The translations under genes and the position numbers were made by a program. The notes under the pieces are model-generated. The model saw only the letters and a program-made list of their open reading frames with translations. It was not told the DNA's origin and searched no databases. Shown one piece after another: positions 35,536 to 48,692 of a DNA stretch of 64,000 bases. Position 1 is the first letter of the stretch; each line of letters opens with the position of its first letter. This stretch comes from Gossypium raimondii (Eukaryota > Streptophyta > Magnoliopsida > Malvales > Malvaceae), in the NCBI RefSeq assembly GCF_025698545.1, contig NC_068565.1, forward strand, positions 1,550,001-1,614,000, in the 5' to 3' direction.

Positions 35536-38500
35536 ACTTGTAAGTGTGTGGCTTCTATTCCTTAGGTTGGTGGTTCAAGTCTCTTCGCGTGCGTAGGTGA
35601 TTTACATGGCTAATATTAAGCACAATGTTAGCACTACTTCTCTCTTGAGCCATGCACGTCATATCTCTATGAATCAAGGCACTTTCCTTACATGAATCCT
35701 TGGGACGCTCAACTGAGGTAATACCTATCATTATTGATAATTCAACGGACAACACTTCCAAAATTATTGTCCAAGGAGCCGCCTCCCTAACTTAAGTACT
35801 TAATTGAAAAAAGATTATGGTACATGAGCCATTCTCTATGCTTGTTTATATAAAACATAATGACTTATTTGATTCTCTAATTTTACAAAAAGAAAAGTAT
35901 TTTAGTTTGTTATTTGATTTTTCGTTTCTTTTAACTCTTAAATTTACATTTTTTTGTCAAATTACCTTCAAAATTGATGGAAAAGTTGACATTTGTAACT
36001 TTGTTGACGTGACGTCTACGTTGCTGACCACGTATATGTCACATAAATAAATAATTTTTAACAATTTAAAATATTAAAAATATATATTTTCATATTAAAT
36101 AATTTATTTTGGCATTTTGGAAAATAAATAAACCAAAAATAAAGAGAAAAAAATCAACAAAACAAATAGAAAGAAACAAGAAATGAAAATAAGTGAAAAA
36201 AAAAAAATGGACATGGCCCAAATTGGAAAAGAGAAAACCCAAGCCTAATGTCCAAAAATCATATTTGGGTCTAAAAGCAAAATTAAATTCTAAATCAATA
36301 TTTTCAAAACCAAAATAAATCGAGAATTAATATTAATGGAGCGGTAAATTTGAATTATAAATTTTGAGACATTAAATTTTATAATCTTTTGAAGGATTAA
36401 ATTATAATTTCTTTTATTTTGAAGAAATCAAAATTAAATTTTAAGGAGTTATAGTGCAATTGTACCGTAAGAGTGACTTAAATTTTTATAATTTTTAAAG
36501 GGATTAAAAGTAATTTTTTTTTTAGAAGCCAAGGCCCCTCCTTAACACCACACCGGGAAACTTCATTTTATTATCAATATTTCCTCTTGCCTTTTGGTCG
36601 GGTCGATTTTGAGTTAGGCTTATGCATATGATATCAACGATATACATTGCACAAGCTCGACTTGATCCAATGTGGGGTCAAATTCTACCCCAATCTACTC
36701 GTATATGTAAATGGATAAACAAACCCATTTAAGCCACTAATATCATTATTTCACTCCCAACTCAAACAACAGTCGTTAAATTATGCTATTTACAAAATCG
36801 TATGTGGCAAAAATATTATCGCATGTATAGTACCATTTCAGCTTGCTACTTTCACGTAATACTTTCAAAAAATATAACCACGTTATTTTATTTCACGGAT
36901 GTAGTGCTTATTGTTCAAGTCAAAATCATTTTGAAGGAGTTCTTTACAAATACAATATGGTCACAAAGAAGATACATCCCGAGTAATTATAATTAGAACA
37001 AAACCGATACAGAATACAATCAAATTGAAATTCGAAATAAAACTAAAAGCTAAATTAAATTTAAAAGAGAACCCACGTATTTACGTAAAATAAAACTCAA
37101 ATTTGAGTCACAAAAATATAAATATATTTCATAATTTATGGATATGATTATCTACTGAAGATTTTTTCTGTTTCATGCTCTTGTTCTTTTGCATGACCTG
37201 TTTCTTCATCAACTTTAGTCAACAAATATAATCATTTATATGAACACATTATTTGAATCTAAAATTATAAAATTAAATTAAATGTGTAATATTATACCAA
37301 AATTTCAATTCTACTAATACCTCGGAGTGCCTAAACTAATGGGGAACAATGCCTAGGTCACGAGATTAAGTCAAACTATGCCAAACTCTTCAGTTTATCA
37401 GCCTCAGAGACACTTAAGTGTTGAGCAGTTAGACTCTAATAGGTCTCGTATTGTCTTTGGTCGGAGTTTTGTCACCCTATTCTGTCGAAAACGCTGGTGA
37501 ATTTATAGAGCAAGAACATCTTGAAATATCTGAACAAGTAGCACAATGTCAAATGGAGCTAACTCAAGTATTAATATTATTCTTTTTAATTTTAATTATT
37601 ATATATATGTTAAGCCAAACCATAGTACAATAATGTGATGTGAGGATTTTGGTTCTGTCCATACCAATTATGAAGTAAAAATCCACGTGTTTCGAACATG
37701 AAGTTGATATATCTATTTTATAAGTGTATAATATTGCATTTTTTTGTGGTTAGCTGAACCATGCAAGAAAGGCAAAAACTCAGGAATTCTAATATAAATA
37801 TAAAAGTTCAATCGGTTCGTACTGGTTCTCGAGCCAACCAGCAGTCTAATGCCTTTCTCTGTACTGATATCTCAATTAGTTCTCAGTCTGATTCAAAGAG
37901 CCATGCCTATAGCTCCTCGTACGTTCCGTCCCTATAATTTATAAATAGATATTAATAACTTTATTTAAACATAGTTCCTAAACCCGATATCCTAAACTTT
38001 ATAAACTCAAATCCTAATCTCGAAACTCTAGAAAAATATAAGGTATATCTATGTCCGCTATACAGTCCATAAAGCCAATCCTTTCGAGGTTCATGACTAC
38101 TCCTTCCGACAATATCATCTTTAATATTTAAATATTAGTATTTATTTACAAGTCCCTCACTATTTCCTATTCCACCCAATAATAATACATTATATTATTC
38201 ACCGAAAATAGATAAAACTATCAATACATCGAATATGGAATATTATTGCATTCAAGAAAATACAGCAAAGCATACAGTTGGGGTCCTTGATGCTTGTAGG
38301 AATCTGAACATGTCTGAATTTTTATTTGTTCTTGGATTGGACACGCATTGTATTATGATACCAAAGGCATATAACATCCAAATATCACACTATAAAACAA
38401 TACAAAATAAACAGCGAAAACGCCTATACGTTCAAACATGCCCCATAATGTTAAGTTGCAAAACAAAATTTGAACTTAAAAAGGTGGCTTATATTCTCTA

Positions 38501-38624
38501 GAGGTGTCCATGGTCGGATATGCTATTTGTCATCGTGTTAGGTTGGATTTAAGTCTAGTTTAATAATATCAATGTCATCCGTTTATGTTTAAGTTCGATT
38601 TAACTTGTTGATTGAGTTTTAGTT
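35536..38624. other. Gene-free spacer
   Basis: 35536-35800 starts with a block containing a B-box-like 'ggtggttcaagtctc', possibly a tRNA- or SINE-derived fragment, but no cloverleaf could be built. 36380-36550 shows worn CAGGGGCG-family words. The short ORF at 37451 has no recognisable domain. No gene is supported. Confidence 0.4.
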
Positions 38625-38740
38625 CGGCTGACATTGACATTGTTATCAGTGCAATAAGACATAAGTTTGAGCACGCTCTAACGCGTATTGCCTCCTATTT
38701 ATGGGTTGGGAAGGGATTACGGAAAGTTATAGGAGCATCG
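38625..38740 (+). repeat. Worn SINE-like copy (family A)
   Basis: 'gctgacattgacattgttat', 'gtttgagcacgctctaacg' and 'tatttatgggttgggaaggg' match the family in order with many substitutions. Confidence 0.45.
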
Positions 38741-38805
38741 TTTTAGAAAAAAAAAGTTCGATTTAAATATGAGCCTCTAATTTTATTTAAATACGGTTTA
38801 TTTAT

Positions 38806-38963
38806 AAGTTGAAGTATTTTGGAAGTCCTTTTATTACAGGGATTAGATTAAATTAGCTACTCTATTATTAAACGGATCAATGTAGTCCTTATACAATTAA
38901 TAATATAGGGATTAATTTGATCAAATTATTATGATAGAGGGATCTCCCATGTACATTCACCTT
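38806..38963. repeat. Short copy of 'gaagtcc..tgtattatagg' MITE
   Basis: The left end 'gaagtattttggaagtcctt' pairs with the right end 'gggatctcccatgtacattc'. The centre is deleted relative to the copy at 14774-15140. Confidence 0.5.
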
Positions 38964-39449
38964 TATTTATATATAGTTAATATAAACTTGTTTATGTTGG
39001 TGCGTATTATTTTTCTATTTTTTTCCAAGAAAATGTATTGTTGATGCATAGGCTACGATGTACCTATGAACCGATGTTGGCACTTCTCATACCAAAATCG
39101 TAAATTAAGTTTAAACTGTGTTAACAACCTTTTGTCTTTAATCTTTTATACTTTTTGTGTTTGTTTATCGGTGTATCATTCGGGGTATCCACATCTCTTA
39201 CCGTACCTCACTACCATATTTCGAATTTTTAATTAATATTTTTATATTTTTATTAAATAAAACACGACTTATCAGATATTTTATTATTGTAATATAATAT
39301 AATTTAAAAATATTAGAATTTAAGCTCGGCCTACTTGTTAAAGAGTTTAACTTTATCATTTTGTCCAAATCCTTTAAAATATAATATAGTATAACTCGAC
39401 TCTTGCGTAGATTTAATTATGGTATTAGATTCTAAAATTCATATTTTAT

Positions 39450-40118
39450 TAAAGGTTTAATATAATATTTGGTACATGAACTTGACATTTTTTCCTAATT
39501 TGGTACCTAAACTTTTTTGGGCCCAATTTGATACTTGAACTTGGCATTTTTCTAATTTGGCACCTAAATATTAAATGTTATACAAATTACATAAAACACT
39601 AGCGGTGTTAAAATTTTTTGTTATGCTACAAAAATATTGTCAGTATTAGAGGAAATTCATGTTTAAAAATAGTATTGAGCTATGCTTAACTAATTAATAT
39701 TAAATAAGAAAAAATATTTTTAAAACCCCAAATTAAAACAAATTCATTATTTTCAATTAATAAATTAATTAATTAATTAATTAAAACTAAAAGTAATTGA
39801 ACATACAAAATGCAAAAAAAAATCATATCATCTATCACATGTCGTTCATACATTGATTATTTTTCTACTTCATAAAAAAAATAACATTGTTAGTATATTG
39901 GAGTAATTTGTAAAACATTTAACAAGTACCAAATTAAGAAAAGAGTCAAGTACCAATTGGACCCCCAAAAAGTTTTAAGTACTAACTTAAGAAAAGTGTC
40001 AAGTTTAGATACCAAATTAGGAAAAATGTCAAGTTTGGGGTACTAATTAGACTAAAAAAGTTTAGGTACCAAATTAGTAAAAATGTCAAATTCAAATACC
40101 AAATATTATATTAAGCCT
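39450..40118. repeat. Large copy of 'ggtttaatat..ggtac' MITE with extended inverted arms
   Basis: The left arm from 'ggtttaatataatatttgg' is repeated as reverse complement to 'ccaaatattatattaagcc' at the right edge. The arms contain several 'aatttggtacctaaac' units each, so the element looks internally amplified compared with the 295-bp copy at 14195. Confidence 0.55.
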
Positions 40119-40416
40119 TTTGTAAATTAAAAGGGTAGTGTTATATTTTGATGAGTCAATTATTGATTATGAAAATTCATAAGCACTTTTTTTTCTTATA
40201 AGACATTATCAATAATAAATATCTCAAACTTTATTAATTATTTAAATATATACACATATAATTATAAAAAGAAAATGCAAGGTAAAAACCATAATGAAAT
40301 TTAAAGAGTTAAATTATATTTTAAGTCTCTGTATTTTTCATATATTTAAAATTTAGTCCCTCTAATTTTATTTTCAGAAATTTAATTCTGTACTTTTCAA
40401 TTTTTAAAATTCAGGT

Positions 40417-41310
40417 CCATACAAGTATTAGTCATACCATATCAATTAGGTTCAATTATTAACACCATTAAAACGTACAAAGAGCACAGGGATTTGGGTA
40501 TATTTTAATCTTTAAACAGGTTTTGTTTTTCTTCCTCAACTCCATTTCTCAAACCTAATACTTTCATCCAAACCATCCCAAAAAACTAATAAAACTTTGA
40601 ACTTGAACAGGTGGGTCGACGCTCAAAAAAGCCTTAAAGGGGGCAACTTGGATCACCAAGATTGGGTCATCTAAAAATCTGGTTAAACACTACCACAAAA
40701 TTTATGAAATAAGAAACAAGATACATGAATCCATACAAGTATTAATCACACCAATATCAATCAAGTCCAATCGTTAACATCGTTAAAACGTACAAAGAGC
40801 ACAGGGACTTCGAACTATTTTAACCTTTAAACAGGTTGTTTTTGCTTCCTTAACTTTATTTCTCAGACCAAATACTTTCATCCAAATCACCCCAAAGATC
40901 AAAATGAGTCTTCGAGCTTGAACAGGGAGTTCGACCCTCGAACAAGCCCTAAGGGGGCAGCTTGGATCACCATGATTGAGTGGTCTAAAAATATTGTTAA
41001 ACCCTACCCCAGAATTCATGAACAAAAACAAGATACATGAACCCATACAAGTATTAATCACACCAATAACAATCAGGTCTAATTATTAACACCATTAAAG
41101 CGTACACAAAGCACAGAGATTTGGATATATTTTAACTTCTAAACAGGTTTTTTTTCTTCTTCAACTCAATTTCTTGAGCCTATTTCTTTCATCTAAACCA
41201 AACAATAAGTCGAGCTTGAACAAGTCACCCAACCATGAAAAAACCCTAAGGGGCAGCTTGGATCACCATGATTGGGTGGTCTAAAAACATGGTTAAACCC
41301 TACCACAAAT
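40417..41310. repeat. Tandem repeat, three ~313-bp units
   Basis: Units start at 40417, 40731 and 41043 with 'ccatacaagtatta' (periods 314 and 312 bp). Shared landmarks in order are 'aacaccattaaaacgtacaa', 'tttaaacaggtt', 'cagcttggatcaccatgatt' and 'ggttaaaccctacc'. Units differ by scattered substitutions and small indels, so the amplification is not recent. A 92-codon minus ORF crosses units 2 and 3 but is not conserved between units. The function is unknown. Confidence 0.8.
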
Positions 41311-41972
41311 GCCAATAATATATGAAAATATGCATGTCATTATCTACAAAGCCAATAATGAATGATAGGGGGTGGTGAACTGGCTTTGCGTTAGTGAATC
41401 AAAGAAGGCAAGCCACAAATTTTTTTCATGTTCATATCATCGTGGCCAAAAAGTTTTTCAACACTACATATAATGTCTATCTTTTCCCCCTTTTGCATAC
41501 AACAGTGTTCCTATAATTGAATTATAGGGATATATACAAAATTAAATAAATAATGAAAATGAAGGTTCAATCTATGTAACTCAAATTATGATCCATAAAT
41601 GTCATCAAATTCGACCCCACATAATTCTTTTGAAAACAAATGTTTGGGAATTGGTAGTGTATATCAAACCATAAATTTTCGGTCCATCAACTGTGAATTT
41701 ATTCGAGGATGTTGTTACAGAGACAATCAAGGGATTTGGGGTCCTTAAAACTAAAAAAAAATACAAAATTTTAAGTTAATTTTATGATAAATTTGCGTTT
41801 TGATTGCCTCTGAAGTTTAATATTCAGTTTGGTCCCTAAAAAAATTTTAGAAATTGTAAAATTTTACGTTAATATAGCGATGAATTTGGAGTCTAGCTCT
41901 CTTGAATATTTATAATTCAAATTTGTCTCCAGGAAATTTTGGCTTTGCCCCTAAATTTATTCAATTGATCAT
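41311..41972. other. Gene-free spacer
   Basis: No gene seen. 41715-41960 carries a worn copy of the CAGGGGCG-type repeat ('ctttgcccctaaa' at its right end). Confidence 0.4.
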
Positions 41973-42118
41973 TATTTTTGAATAATCTCATTATAGGTTC
42001 TGATCATATCTATATATTTTTACACAATATGTAGAACTACCCATAGTCCCTACTCAACCCATAAATGGAAGGATAATACGCTTCAGCGCACTCAAACCTA
42101 CGTCCTCCTACATTGAAT
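41973..42118 (-). repeat. SINE-like copy with preserved A-rich tail, 5' truncated
   Basis: Read on the minus strand it ends 'cagaacctataatgagatta' followed by 'ttcaaaaat', the family's 3' tail. The B-box region 'gtaggtttgagtgcgctgaa' is present but the A-box is cut off at 42118. 5' truncation with an intact tail fits retroposition. Confidence 0.6.
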
Positions 42119-42433
42119 ATATTTATACCAAATGTATGGTCCTATATCACACATTTAGCTAAAATTTTAAAAACGTCTCTGGACTTTAGTTATTTATCTA
42201 GATAAGCCCATAATTTTTAAGGTGTTGTTTGATATACTAAATTTAAATTTAATACTAAATTTGGATTGTAAAATTTGTTTGGTATTTATTGAAAATTAAG
42301 TGTTGAATATATAAATATATTGTTTAGTAAATGTAAATTTTAAAAATCTCAAGAAAATTAAATATTATTATTTATTTAATATTTAATTTCCAATCATAAA
42401 TACAGAAAATGTGTCTTAAAAATATCATAAATA

Positions 42434-42592
42434 TAGGTTCTGATCATATTCGTTTTTTTTTTACACAATGCCTAGAACTGTCCATAGTCCCACACCAGCT
42501 CATAAATATATAGGAGGATAATGCGCTTCAGCGCGCTCGAACCCGCATGAGTAACAATACCCATACCAATCGAGCTAAGACTTAATCGACTA
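42434..42592 (-). repeat. SINE-like copy (family A)
   Basis: A minus-strand copy with 'gcgggttcgagcgcgctgaa' as B-box region and 'cgattggtatgggtattg' as A-box region, near 320 bp from the previous copy in the same orientation. A short deletion lies between the boxes. Confidence 0.6.
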
Positions 42593-44882
42593 TTTGATTT
42601 TTTATTTATTTAAAAGAATAATTTAAATAAAAGGATAAAGTTTAACAACTTTATTTATTAATTTAATCCTAATATTTATCTTAAATCCCATAAAAAGGTG
42701 ACTTATGTATGCATGGAGAGCCAAACCTTTATTCATCAATGATTAATTAATCAAGTGGAAGGAGAATCTATTTTTAATCCATAAAAGTAAAATATATTTT
42801 ATGATCATTAAGGAAATGATTAGGGAAATGATAAAGATAGTGCTTCTTTATTATTTTTGGTCAAATTCTGCTACTAGTCCCTGTATTATACATAAGTCAA
42901 GTATTCAGTCCTTTGTACTCTATTTTGATTCTTTTAGTCCCTGTGCTTTTCAAGGTCTGAAAATTCGGTTATGACCTGAATGGTAATAGTTAAATCCATT
43001 AGATCAGATTCTATTATTAGCCTCCTACTACATGTAAATTGAAGATTCAATCCATGTTCTTCAATCTGATCATTTCAGTCCATATACTTTTCAACTTTAA
43101 AATCATTAACTGAAATCAGCAGACTGACATAATATTACACATGATAATATATTTACCATGTATAAAACTTTAAAAATAGCATAATTTAACTCACCTATCA
43201 TCTGGGTCACAAGAGCTAAAATCGACCGGATTTAAATATGAGGACAACCTCCGCAACTTACAATAATACAAGGACTAACAACATAAATTAACCTTTAATT
43301 TTTCTTTCTTTCTTTTTTGTGGGTTTTAACTTTAAATCACTTTTAATTATTTTTAAAGAAACTTTGAAATAACTTGCGATGATGCTTAGCTACAAGTCAA
43401 ATCAAATTGGAGGCAAAAGATTTTAAAGATGAGGTGAAGCACTCCCCCCCCCCCCCCAAAAAAAAAAAGGACGTTGTTATCTAATAAAATGATTAATTTT
43501 GCATTTCAGTCCAAAAAGAATGATGTCATGAAAAATAAAAGCTTAATTAAATTAAAGGACGAAATTAAAACATTAAACAAAATCTTCATTTTGTCACTTA
43601 TGGCATCTGGAAAGCTAGAGATAGCTAGCAATCAAATACCATTACTAGGAGTCCCCAAATAATTTGACTTATAATCATGCAAATCATGTGTAAAATTTTT
43701 CAACAAATTAAATATATTTGACTCTATCGATAAACTAGATTTAGGGTCGGAAATTTAATTAAAATATTTTTAGGGTCAAAATATAATTTATCTTGATTAA
43801 TTTATAATTTCATAATTTTAAGGGATTAAAAGTATTTTTTATTTTTGAGGTTAAAGTGCAATTTTACCATATATTAACTTGTAATTTTATTGTTTAGGAG
43901 GAACTGAACTAACAATTTTTCATTTTGCGGTTGGTTTTAAAAATACATGTATGATAAATAAAATTATATTAAAATTTTTAACGTTGTATAGTAGTAAAAG
44001 TTAAATATTAAAAAAATGAAATTGCAATAATATTCGGATTCTACTAGCAATGTATCAAATATTTATATGTGAATCTAAGGTAGGAGGAGGGTAGGCAAGT
44101 GGGAAGAGCATTCGCTTTTTTCAGTCGATATGATCAATTTTTTATTTAACCGACTATAATCTACAGAAAACCAATATGATCCAGTTAGAGCTTAAAAATC
44201 GACATAACCAGATCGACTTTAGGTCGGTTGGTTAATTGACTTAACCGACTTTAGTTATTGGGTTTGAATAATATATATTTATATTTTATATGATAAAATT
44301 GTACTTTGACCTCTTAAAACAAATTTTTTTTATTTAATCCATTGAAAAATGATGAAATCATAGGTAATGTGCATTCTAAAACTACACTTTAACCTCATAA
44401 AGAATTATAATCCAATCTCAACCTTTGAAAAGATTACTGGTTTCACCCCTGACCTCGATAATAGAAATATTTAATTTTACAAGTTTCAAATATTAATTTT
44501 CTTTTACTATGTAGTAAAAACATAAGTTAATTTTTTAACCTTACTCGTAAAATATATCACTTATTTTATTATATATGTACAGAATATCGGCGAAATAATT
44601 TAGAGTGTATTTGAATAAAGAATTTTAAACTTTTGATATTTTTAAAATGCTAGTATTTTAGAATTCATAAATTCAAAATACTAGGGTTTGCATTGCTTTG
44701 TTTGGATAAATAATCGATTTAGAAAAATTAGGATAATAAAACTTTACAAATTAAAAATAATTATATTAATAATATTCAATATCATATCATTATATTTGTA
44801 AAATTTTATAAATAGTTTTAATAATATTAAATATAAAATATGTATTATAATTAAATAAAAATAAATATTAAAGATTAAGTTT
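42593..44882. other. Gene-free AT-rich spacer
   Basis: No gene supported. A C14-A11 homopolymer junction lies at 43444-43468. 44280-44460 carries worn words of the CAGGGGCG family ('gatgaaatcataggtaa', 'tttcacccctgacc'). Confidence 0.4.
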
Positions 44883-45265
44883 TTATCTTATAGTGGGATC
44901 ATGTAATAGTTTGATGGTCAAAGGTGTTCATTGCCCCAGGTGTGGCCTGAGTTCGAGTTGCGCTAGTCGAGTTTGTTGTTTGGGCTTTGCCCTGTTATTG
45001 CAATTCACCAAAAAAATTATCTTATAGTGGGATTATGTAATAGTTTGATGGTCAAAGGTATTCATTGCCCCAGGTGTGGCCTGGGTTCGAGTCGCGCTAG
45101 TCGAGTTTGTTATTCGGGCTTTGTCCTATTATTGCAATTCACCAAAAAAGTTTTATCTTATAGTGGGATCATGTAATAGTTTGAGGGTCAAATGTATTCA
45201 TTGCCCCAGGTGTGGCTTGAATTCGAGCTTTGCGTTAGTCGAATTTGTTCTTTTTCACCAAAAAA
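44883..45265 (+). repeat. Three tandem tRNA-derived SINE-like units (family C)
   Basis: Units begin with 'ttatcttatagtggga' at 44883, 45017 and 45153 (periods 134 and 136 bp). Each has 'aatagtttgatggtcaaagg' (A-box region), 'tggcctgggttcgagtcgcg' (B-box region) and ends 'caattcaccaaaaaa', an A-rich tail. The third unit is internally shortened. The 'ttatctta' at each junction could be a target duplication shared by successive insertions. The overlapping ORFs here are by-products of the repeat. Confidence 0.7.
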
Positions 45266-45282
45266 AAAAGGAACTTTGCCAC

Positions 45283-45425
45283 TTTGGTCGATTAAGTCTT
45301 AATTCGATTGGCATGGGTATTGTTGTCAATATAGGAAAACGTAGATTTAAGTGCGTTGAAGCACATTATCTTTCTATTTAAGGGTTGAGAAGAGGTGCAT
45401 TGTGTCAAAGATAACAAATATAATC
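45283..45425 (+). repeat. SINE-like copy (family A)
   Basis: 'taagtcttaattcgattggc' with 'atgggtattgttgtc' (A-box), 'gtagatttaagtgcgttgaa' (B-box region) and 'tgtgtcaaagataacaaata'. It sits directly after the family C array. Confidence 0.55.
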
Positions 45426-46670
45426 GAAGATTATCTTACAAATTTCTCATCGTCTAAAAGAATTTCATGTGGTGGAATAAGTCCAAGAAACAAAAAGAAG
45501 TTGTTGATAATTCATTTTACATAAAGAATATCTGTCTGGCAAGCTTTGTGCTCGACACGTGGAATTCTTACACAAATCCGAACCACACATGATTGCTGCA
45601 AAAAAGAAGGATAACATCATCTTTATTTGTTTTTTCATCTCTTTTTTTTTTCTTTTTTTTTGTAATTTTTATCCCTTTTTATCTTGTTTCATTTTCACAT
45701 CAACCAATAAATATTAATATATTAATATAATTTTGTGTCGATTTTATAATAAAAAAAAGAGAAAAACATTGTCAAATAATCACATATATAATTTTCGGGA
45801 AATCAAGATAAAAAAATTACTATATTTTGAGGGATTAAATTTAAAAATCATGACAAAGGTCATTCCTACTTTAACCAGTAGTCAAAGATTCGATTTTTAC
45901 TCCGAGTATGGAACAACTTTACCCCTTAATGGACCTACAAAATGTAAAGAAGTAGTTACTAAATTCGCTCCGATAAATACCCTGAGAAATAAAATGGAAA
46001 GTTAAAAATGTTGTTATAAAACGACTTAAAAGTAAATAACTAATTTTCTAAGAGGGGCTGAAAATACTATTTACCCAAAGAATTAAAAAAATTTAAATTG
46101 AATTATTGATATATTAGAGGACTAAAATGCAATTTACATATTTAATTAAGAGAGTCAATGACACTAATATAAAATATATTTCAAAAAAAAGATTCATATA
46201 TTCAAACTGAATTCATGGCCGAAACTTATCTAAATTATTTGTAAATAGTAAAATGAATCAAAATAATCCAAATTCGACCACCCATTCATGAACATGGAAA
46301 CATTTTATTAATTTAATAATTAATTTATAAAGTAGTCATTTGGTATAAGTTATCAATTATTTGTGAAATCCTGGGTATTTCATCTTGAATGCTTTTTATC
46401 TCATCCATTAAAGAAAAGGACAAATCACAAAAGTAAATCACAACTTTGATTCAATGTTTAATTTGGTACATGAATTTGGATTTGGTACAAGTACATTATA
46501 CATGAAGTTTTTATATATTATGGTTTAAATATAACTTTCATTTTGATTGGACGATTCACATTTAAAGAAATAAATACTTCAGATAATTTTATATTTGATA
46601 AATATAATTATTTGTGTATGCAATATATATAACATAGAATGATGTCATATCAATAATTGTGTTAATAGCC
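45426..46670. other. Gene-free AT-rich spacer
   Basis: No gene supported. The 90-codon ORF at 45733 has no recognisable domain and is AT-driven. Confidence 0.4.
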
Positions 46671-46850
46671 GGTCGAGTCTTGACTCGATTGGCATGGGCA
46701 TTGCTGTCAGTGCAGGAGGACGTGGGTTCGAGTGCGCTGAAGCACATTATCCTCCTATTTATTGGTTGGAGAGGGGTTATGGGTAATCCTAGGCGTTGTG
46801 TCAGGAAGAGCAGATATTATCAGAATATATAATGAGATTGTTCAAAAAAA
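46671..46850 (+). repeat. Best-preserved SINE-like copy (family A)
   Basis: The A-box region is 'cgattggcatgggcattgct' and the B-box is 'gtgggttcgagtgcgctgaa', spaced ~35 bp apart as in tRNAs. The body has 'cctcctatttattggttgg' and 'aggcgttgtgtcaggaagag', and the tail is 'tataatgagattgttcaaaa' ending in A7. About 175 bp long with no ORF. Eight other copies in both orientations are scattered through the window. Confidence 0.75.
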
Positions 46851-48690
46851 TAATGAATTAGATCAGACCGTTGGTTAATGGTAGAGAAGACATTACCATC
46901 TCACTTAACTCTCGTGATTCGTATATTCAGTACTTTAAACGTAATTATAAAACGTGAAAGAAATATAAACGAGAAATTTCAAGATGAATTAAGGACTTAT
47001 ACGGGAGTATTCCATTTTGTTTGTATAGCATTTAAGGCTTGATTATATCAATATTACTGTGTTTCCCAATTACCTGAGTCTCATGCAATTGCAAACGATA
47101 ATTGTCTTTACACATACACGCCATAGCCGTCTATTGTTTTCTTACAAGTTCTCTTGCTGATTTCGTGTCGCCCCAACTTGTTAGATCTCATTTATTACAT
47201 TCAAAATTTTCCATGGAGGTGGGTTTGAATCTTCGGCATTCGAAATTCATTTTGAATTCCGATTAAATTTGGAGTTAAGTTGAGTCAAAACCCTAAATGA
47301 AGAGATAAAGTTCTCTTCGTATTGTTTTCTACATTTAGAGGATTCAAACCCGAAACCTAAGTCCAAACACTTTAGTTAAGAGGACTGAGACAAAATTTTA
47401 AAATTTTGGAAAAGCTAAGACTAAAATTTTGTCTTTAAAAGGACTAAATTGCATTATTATCATTATTTTGAAGGGGCCAAAATTACATATTTTCCTTTTG
47501 CTCATGAGCCAAAGATGGACAAATTCCTTGCCTAACTCTAACTTCGACACAATCGAAACTTTACTTAAATTCAATTCGAAAAAAATCGAATTTAAACTCA
47601 TTCAATATTATACTTTTAATCTACTCATATATGAAAACCCTAAGTATACCTATAAGCTTCAAGGTTCTTCCCCATCATATCCAAAGTTTGAATTTCAAAA
47701 TTAGAAGTTTAGGGTTGCTTTTTGCTGGGATCAATTTGGGTCAAATTATTTTAAATTCAAATTATCGTATATTTTCGTCATTTAAGTTTGCCAATTGAAC
47801 TTTTCAGGTGGTATCATCTCATGTTATTGTTCGAGTAATTTTTGATTCTGGGTATTTCAGGCTTGAATCAATAGGTTCAAGTCATTAACTTTTTTTTATT
47901 ACCTAATTGAGTTCGAGTTTGAATTTGAAATAAAATTTTCAGTTCTAGTCAGAATTGTTAGGTGTAGTGTATGCTTCACAATATTAGGATTAGGGGTATA
48001 AATGAGATATCGGAACTCGCAAAATATTCGAGTTCGACTCGAAAAAAAATTTAAACTTGATTTGGTAATTATAAAGCCTAGCTCGAGCTAGAGTCGAATT
48101 CGAACTTAGTACTACTTGACTCGAATGGGTCACAAGCCTTATCGAGCTATTCATATTTTTATATTATTAAATTACATTACCCTTAATATATATTATTAAC
48201 ACTAAGCTTAATTATCAAGGCGTACTCGATACAGAAATTTGTAAACGAGCTTAATCGAGCTCGAACTCGAGTAGCTCGATTATATCTCTATTTGAGCTTG
48301 AGCTTAAAAACAGATGTTCGGTCGAGCTTAAGCCAAGTATCGAGCTCTGAATTTCGAGTCAAGTTTAAACTCGAACTTGGCAATATTCTGGCTCGGCTCG
48401 ATTACACCCTAAAATTAAGATATTCTCCATACCGATTTAATAAATTCGTAAAAACTAATCATTTTAAGATTCATAACTGTCCCTCTTAATGATATCGTAT
48501 TTCGAGTTTTGGAATGATTAAGCTGCTAGGGTAGGCAAATACATTGGAAGGGTAAACACGCTAATAAATAGACACGTGTAATAGAAAACAATATGGTAAG
48601 AGGAAATGATTTTTTTCGTTTCATGCTAGTGTTTTTTCCACTTGTCATGCAAATATGAAGAGTTCAATATCCACACTCTTACTTGCACTC
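46851..48690. other. Gene-free region upstream of the SWEET gene
   Basis: 47700-47950 is 'gggtcaaattat'-like low complexity. 48000-48400 is rich in 'ctcgagctcgaactcgag' words forming many short inverted repeats. No gene is recognisable. The last several hundred bases include the SWEET promoter. Confidence 0.4.
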
Positions 48691-48692
48691 CC

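Noticed and set aside
35555..35620. tRNA-like T-arm 'ggtggttcaagtctc'
   Set aside because: No acceptor stem or anticodon arm could be paired with it, so it is not a tRNA gene.
37451..37633. 60-codon ORF beginning MSLVGVLSPYSVENAG
   Set aside because: It reads somewhat protein-like at first, then runs into a Leu/Ile stretch. No family was recognised and no adjoining exons could be found.
40783..41061. 92-codon minus ORF across the tandem repeat
   Set aside because: The reading frame is not kept in the other repeat units.
43444..43468. C14-A11 homopolymer junction
   Set aside because: Striking, but homopolymer runs are prone to sequencing and assembly error, and nothing around it suggests function.
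44973..45381. Overlapping ORFs with repeated CPRCGL / RASRVCYSG-like phrases
   Set aside because: The repeated peptide phrases only reflect the tandem SINE-like DNA units. There is no splice or start context for a gene.
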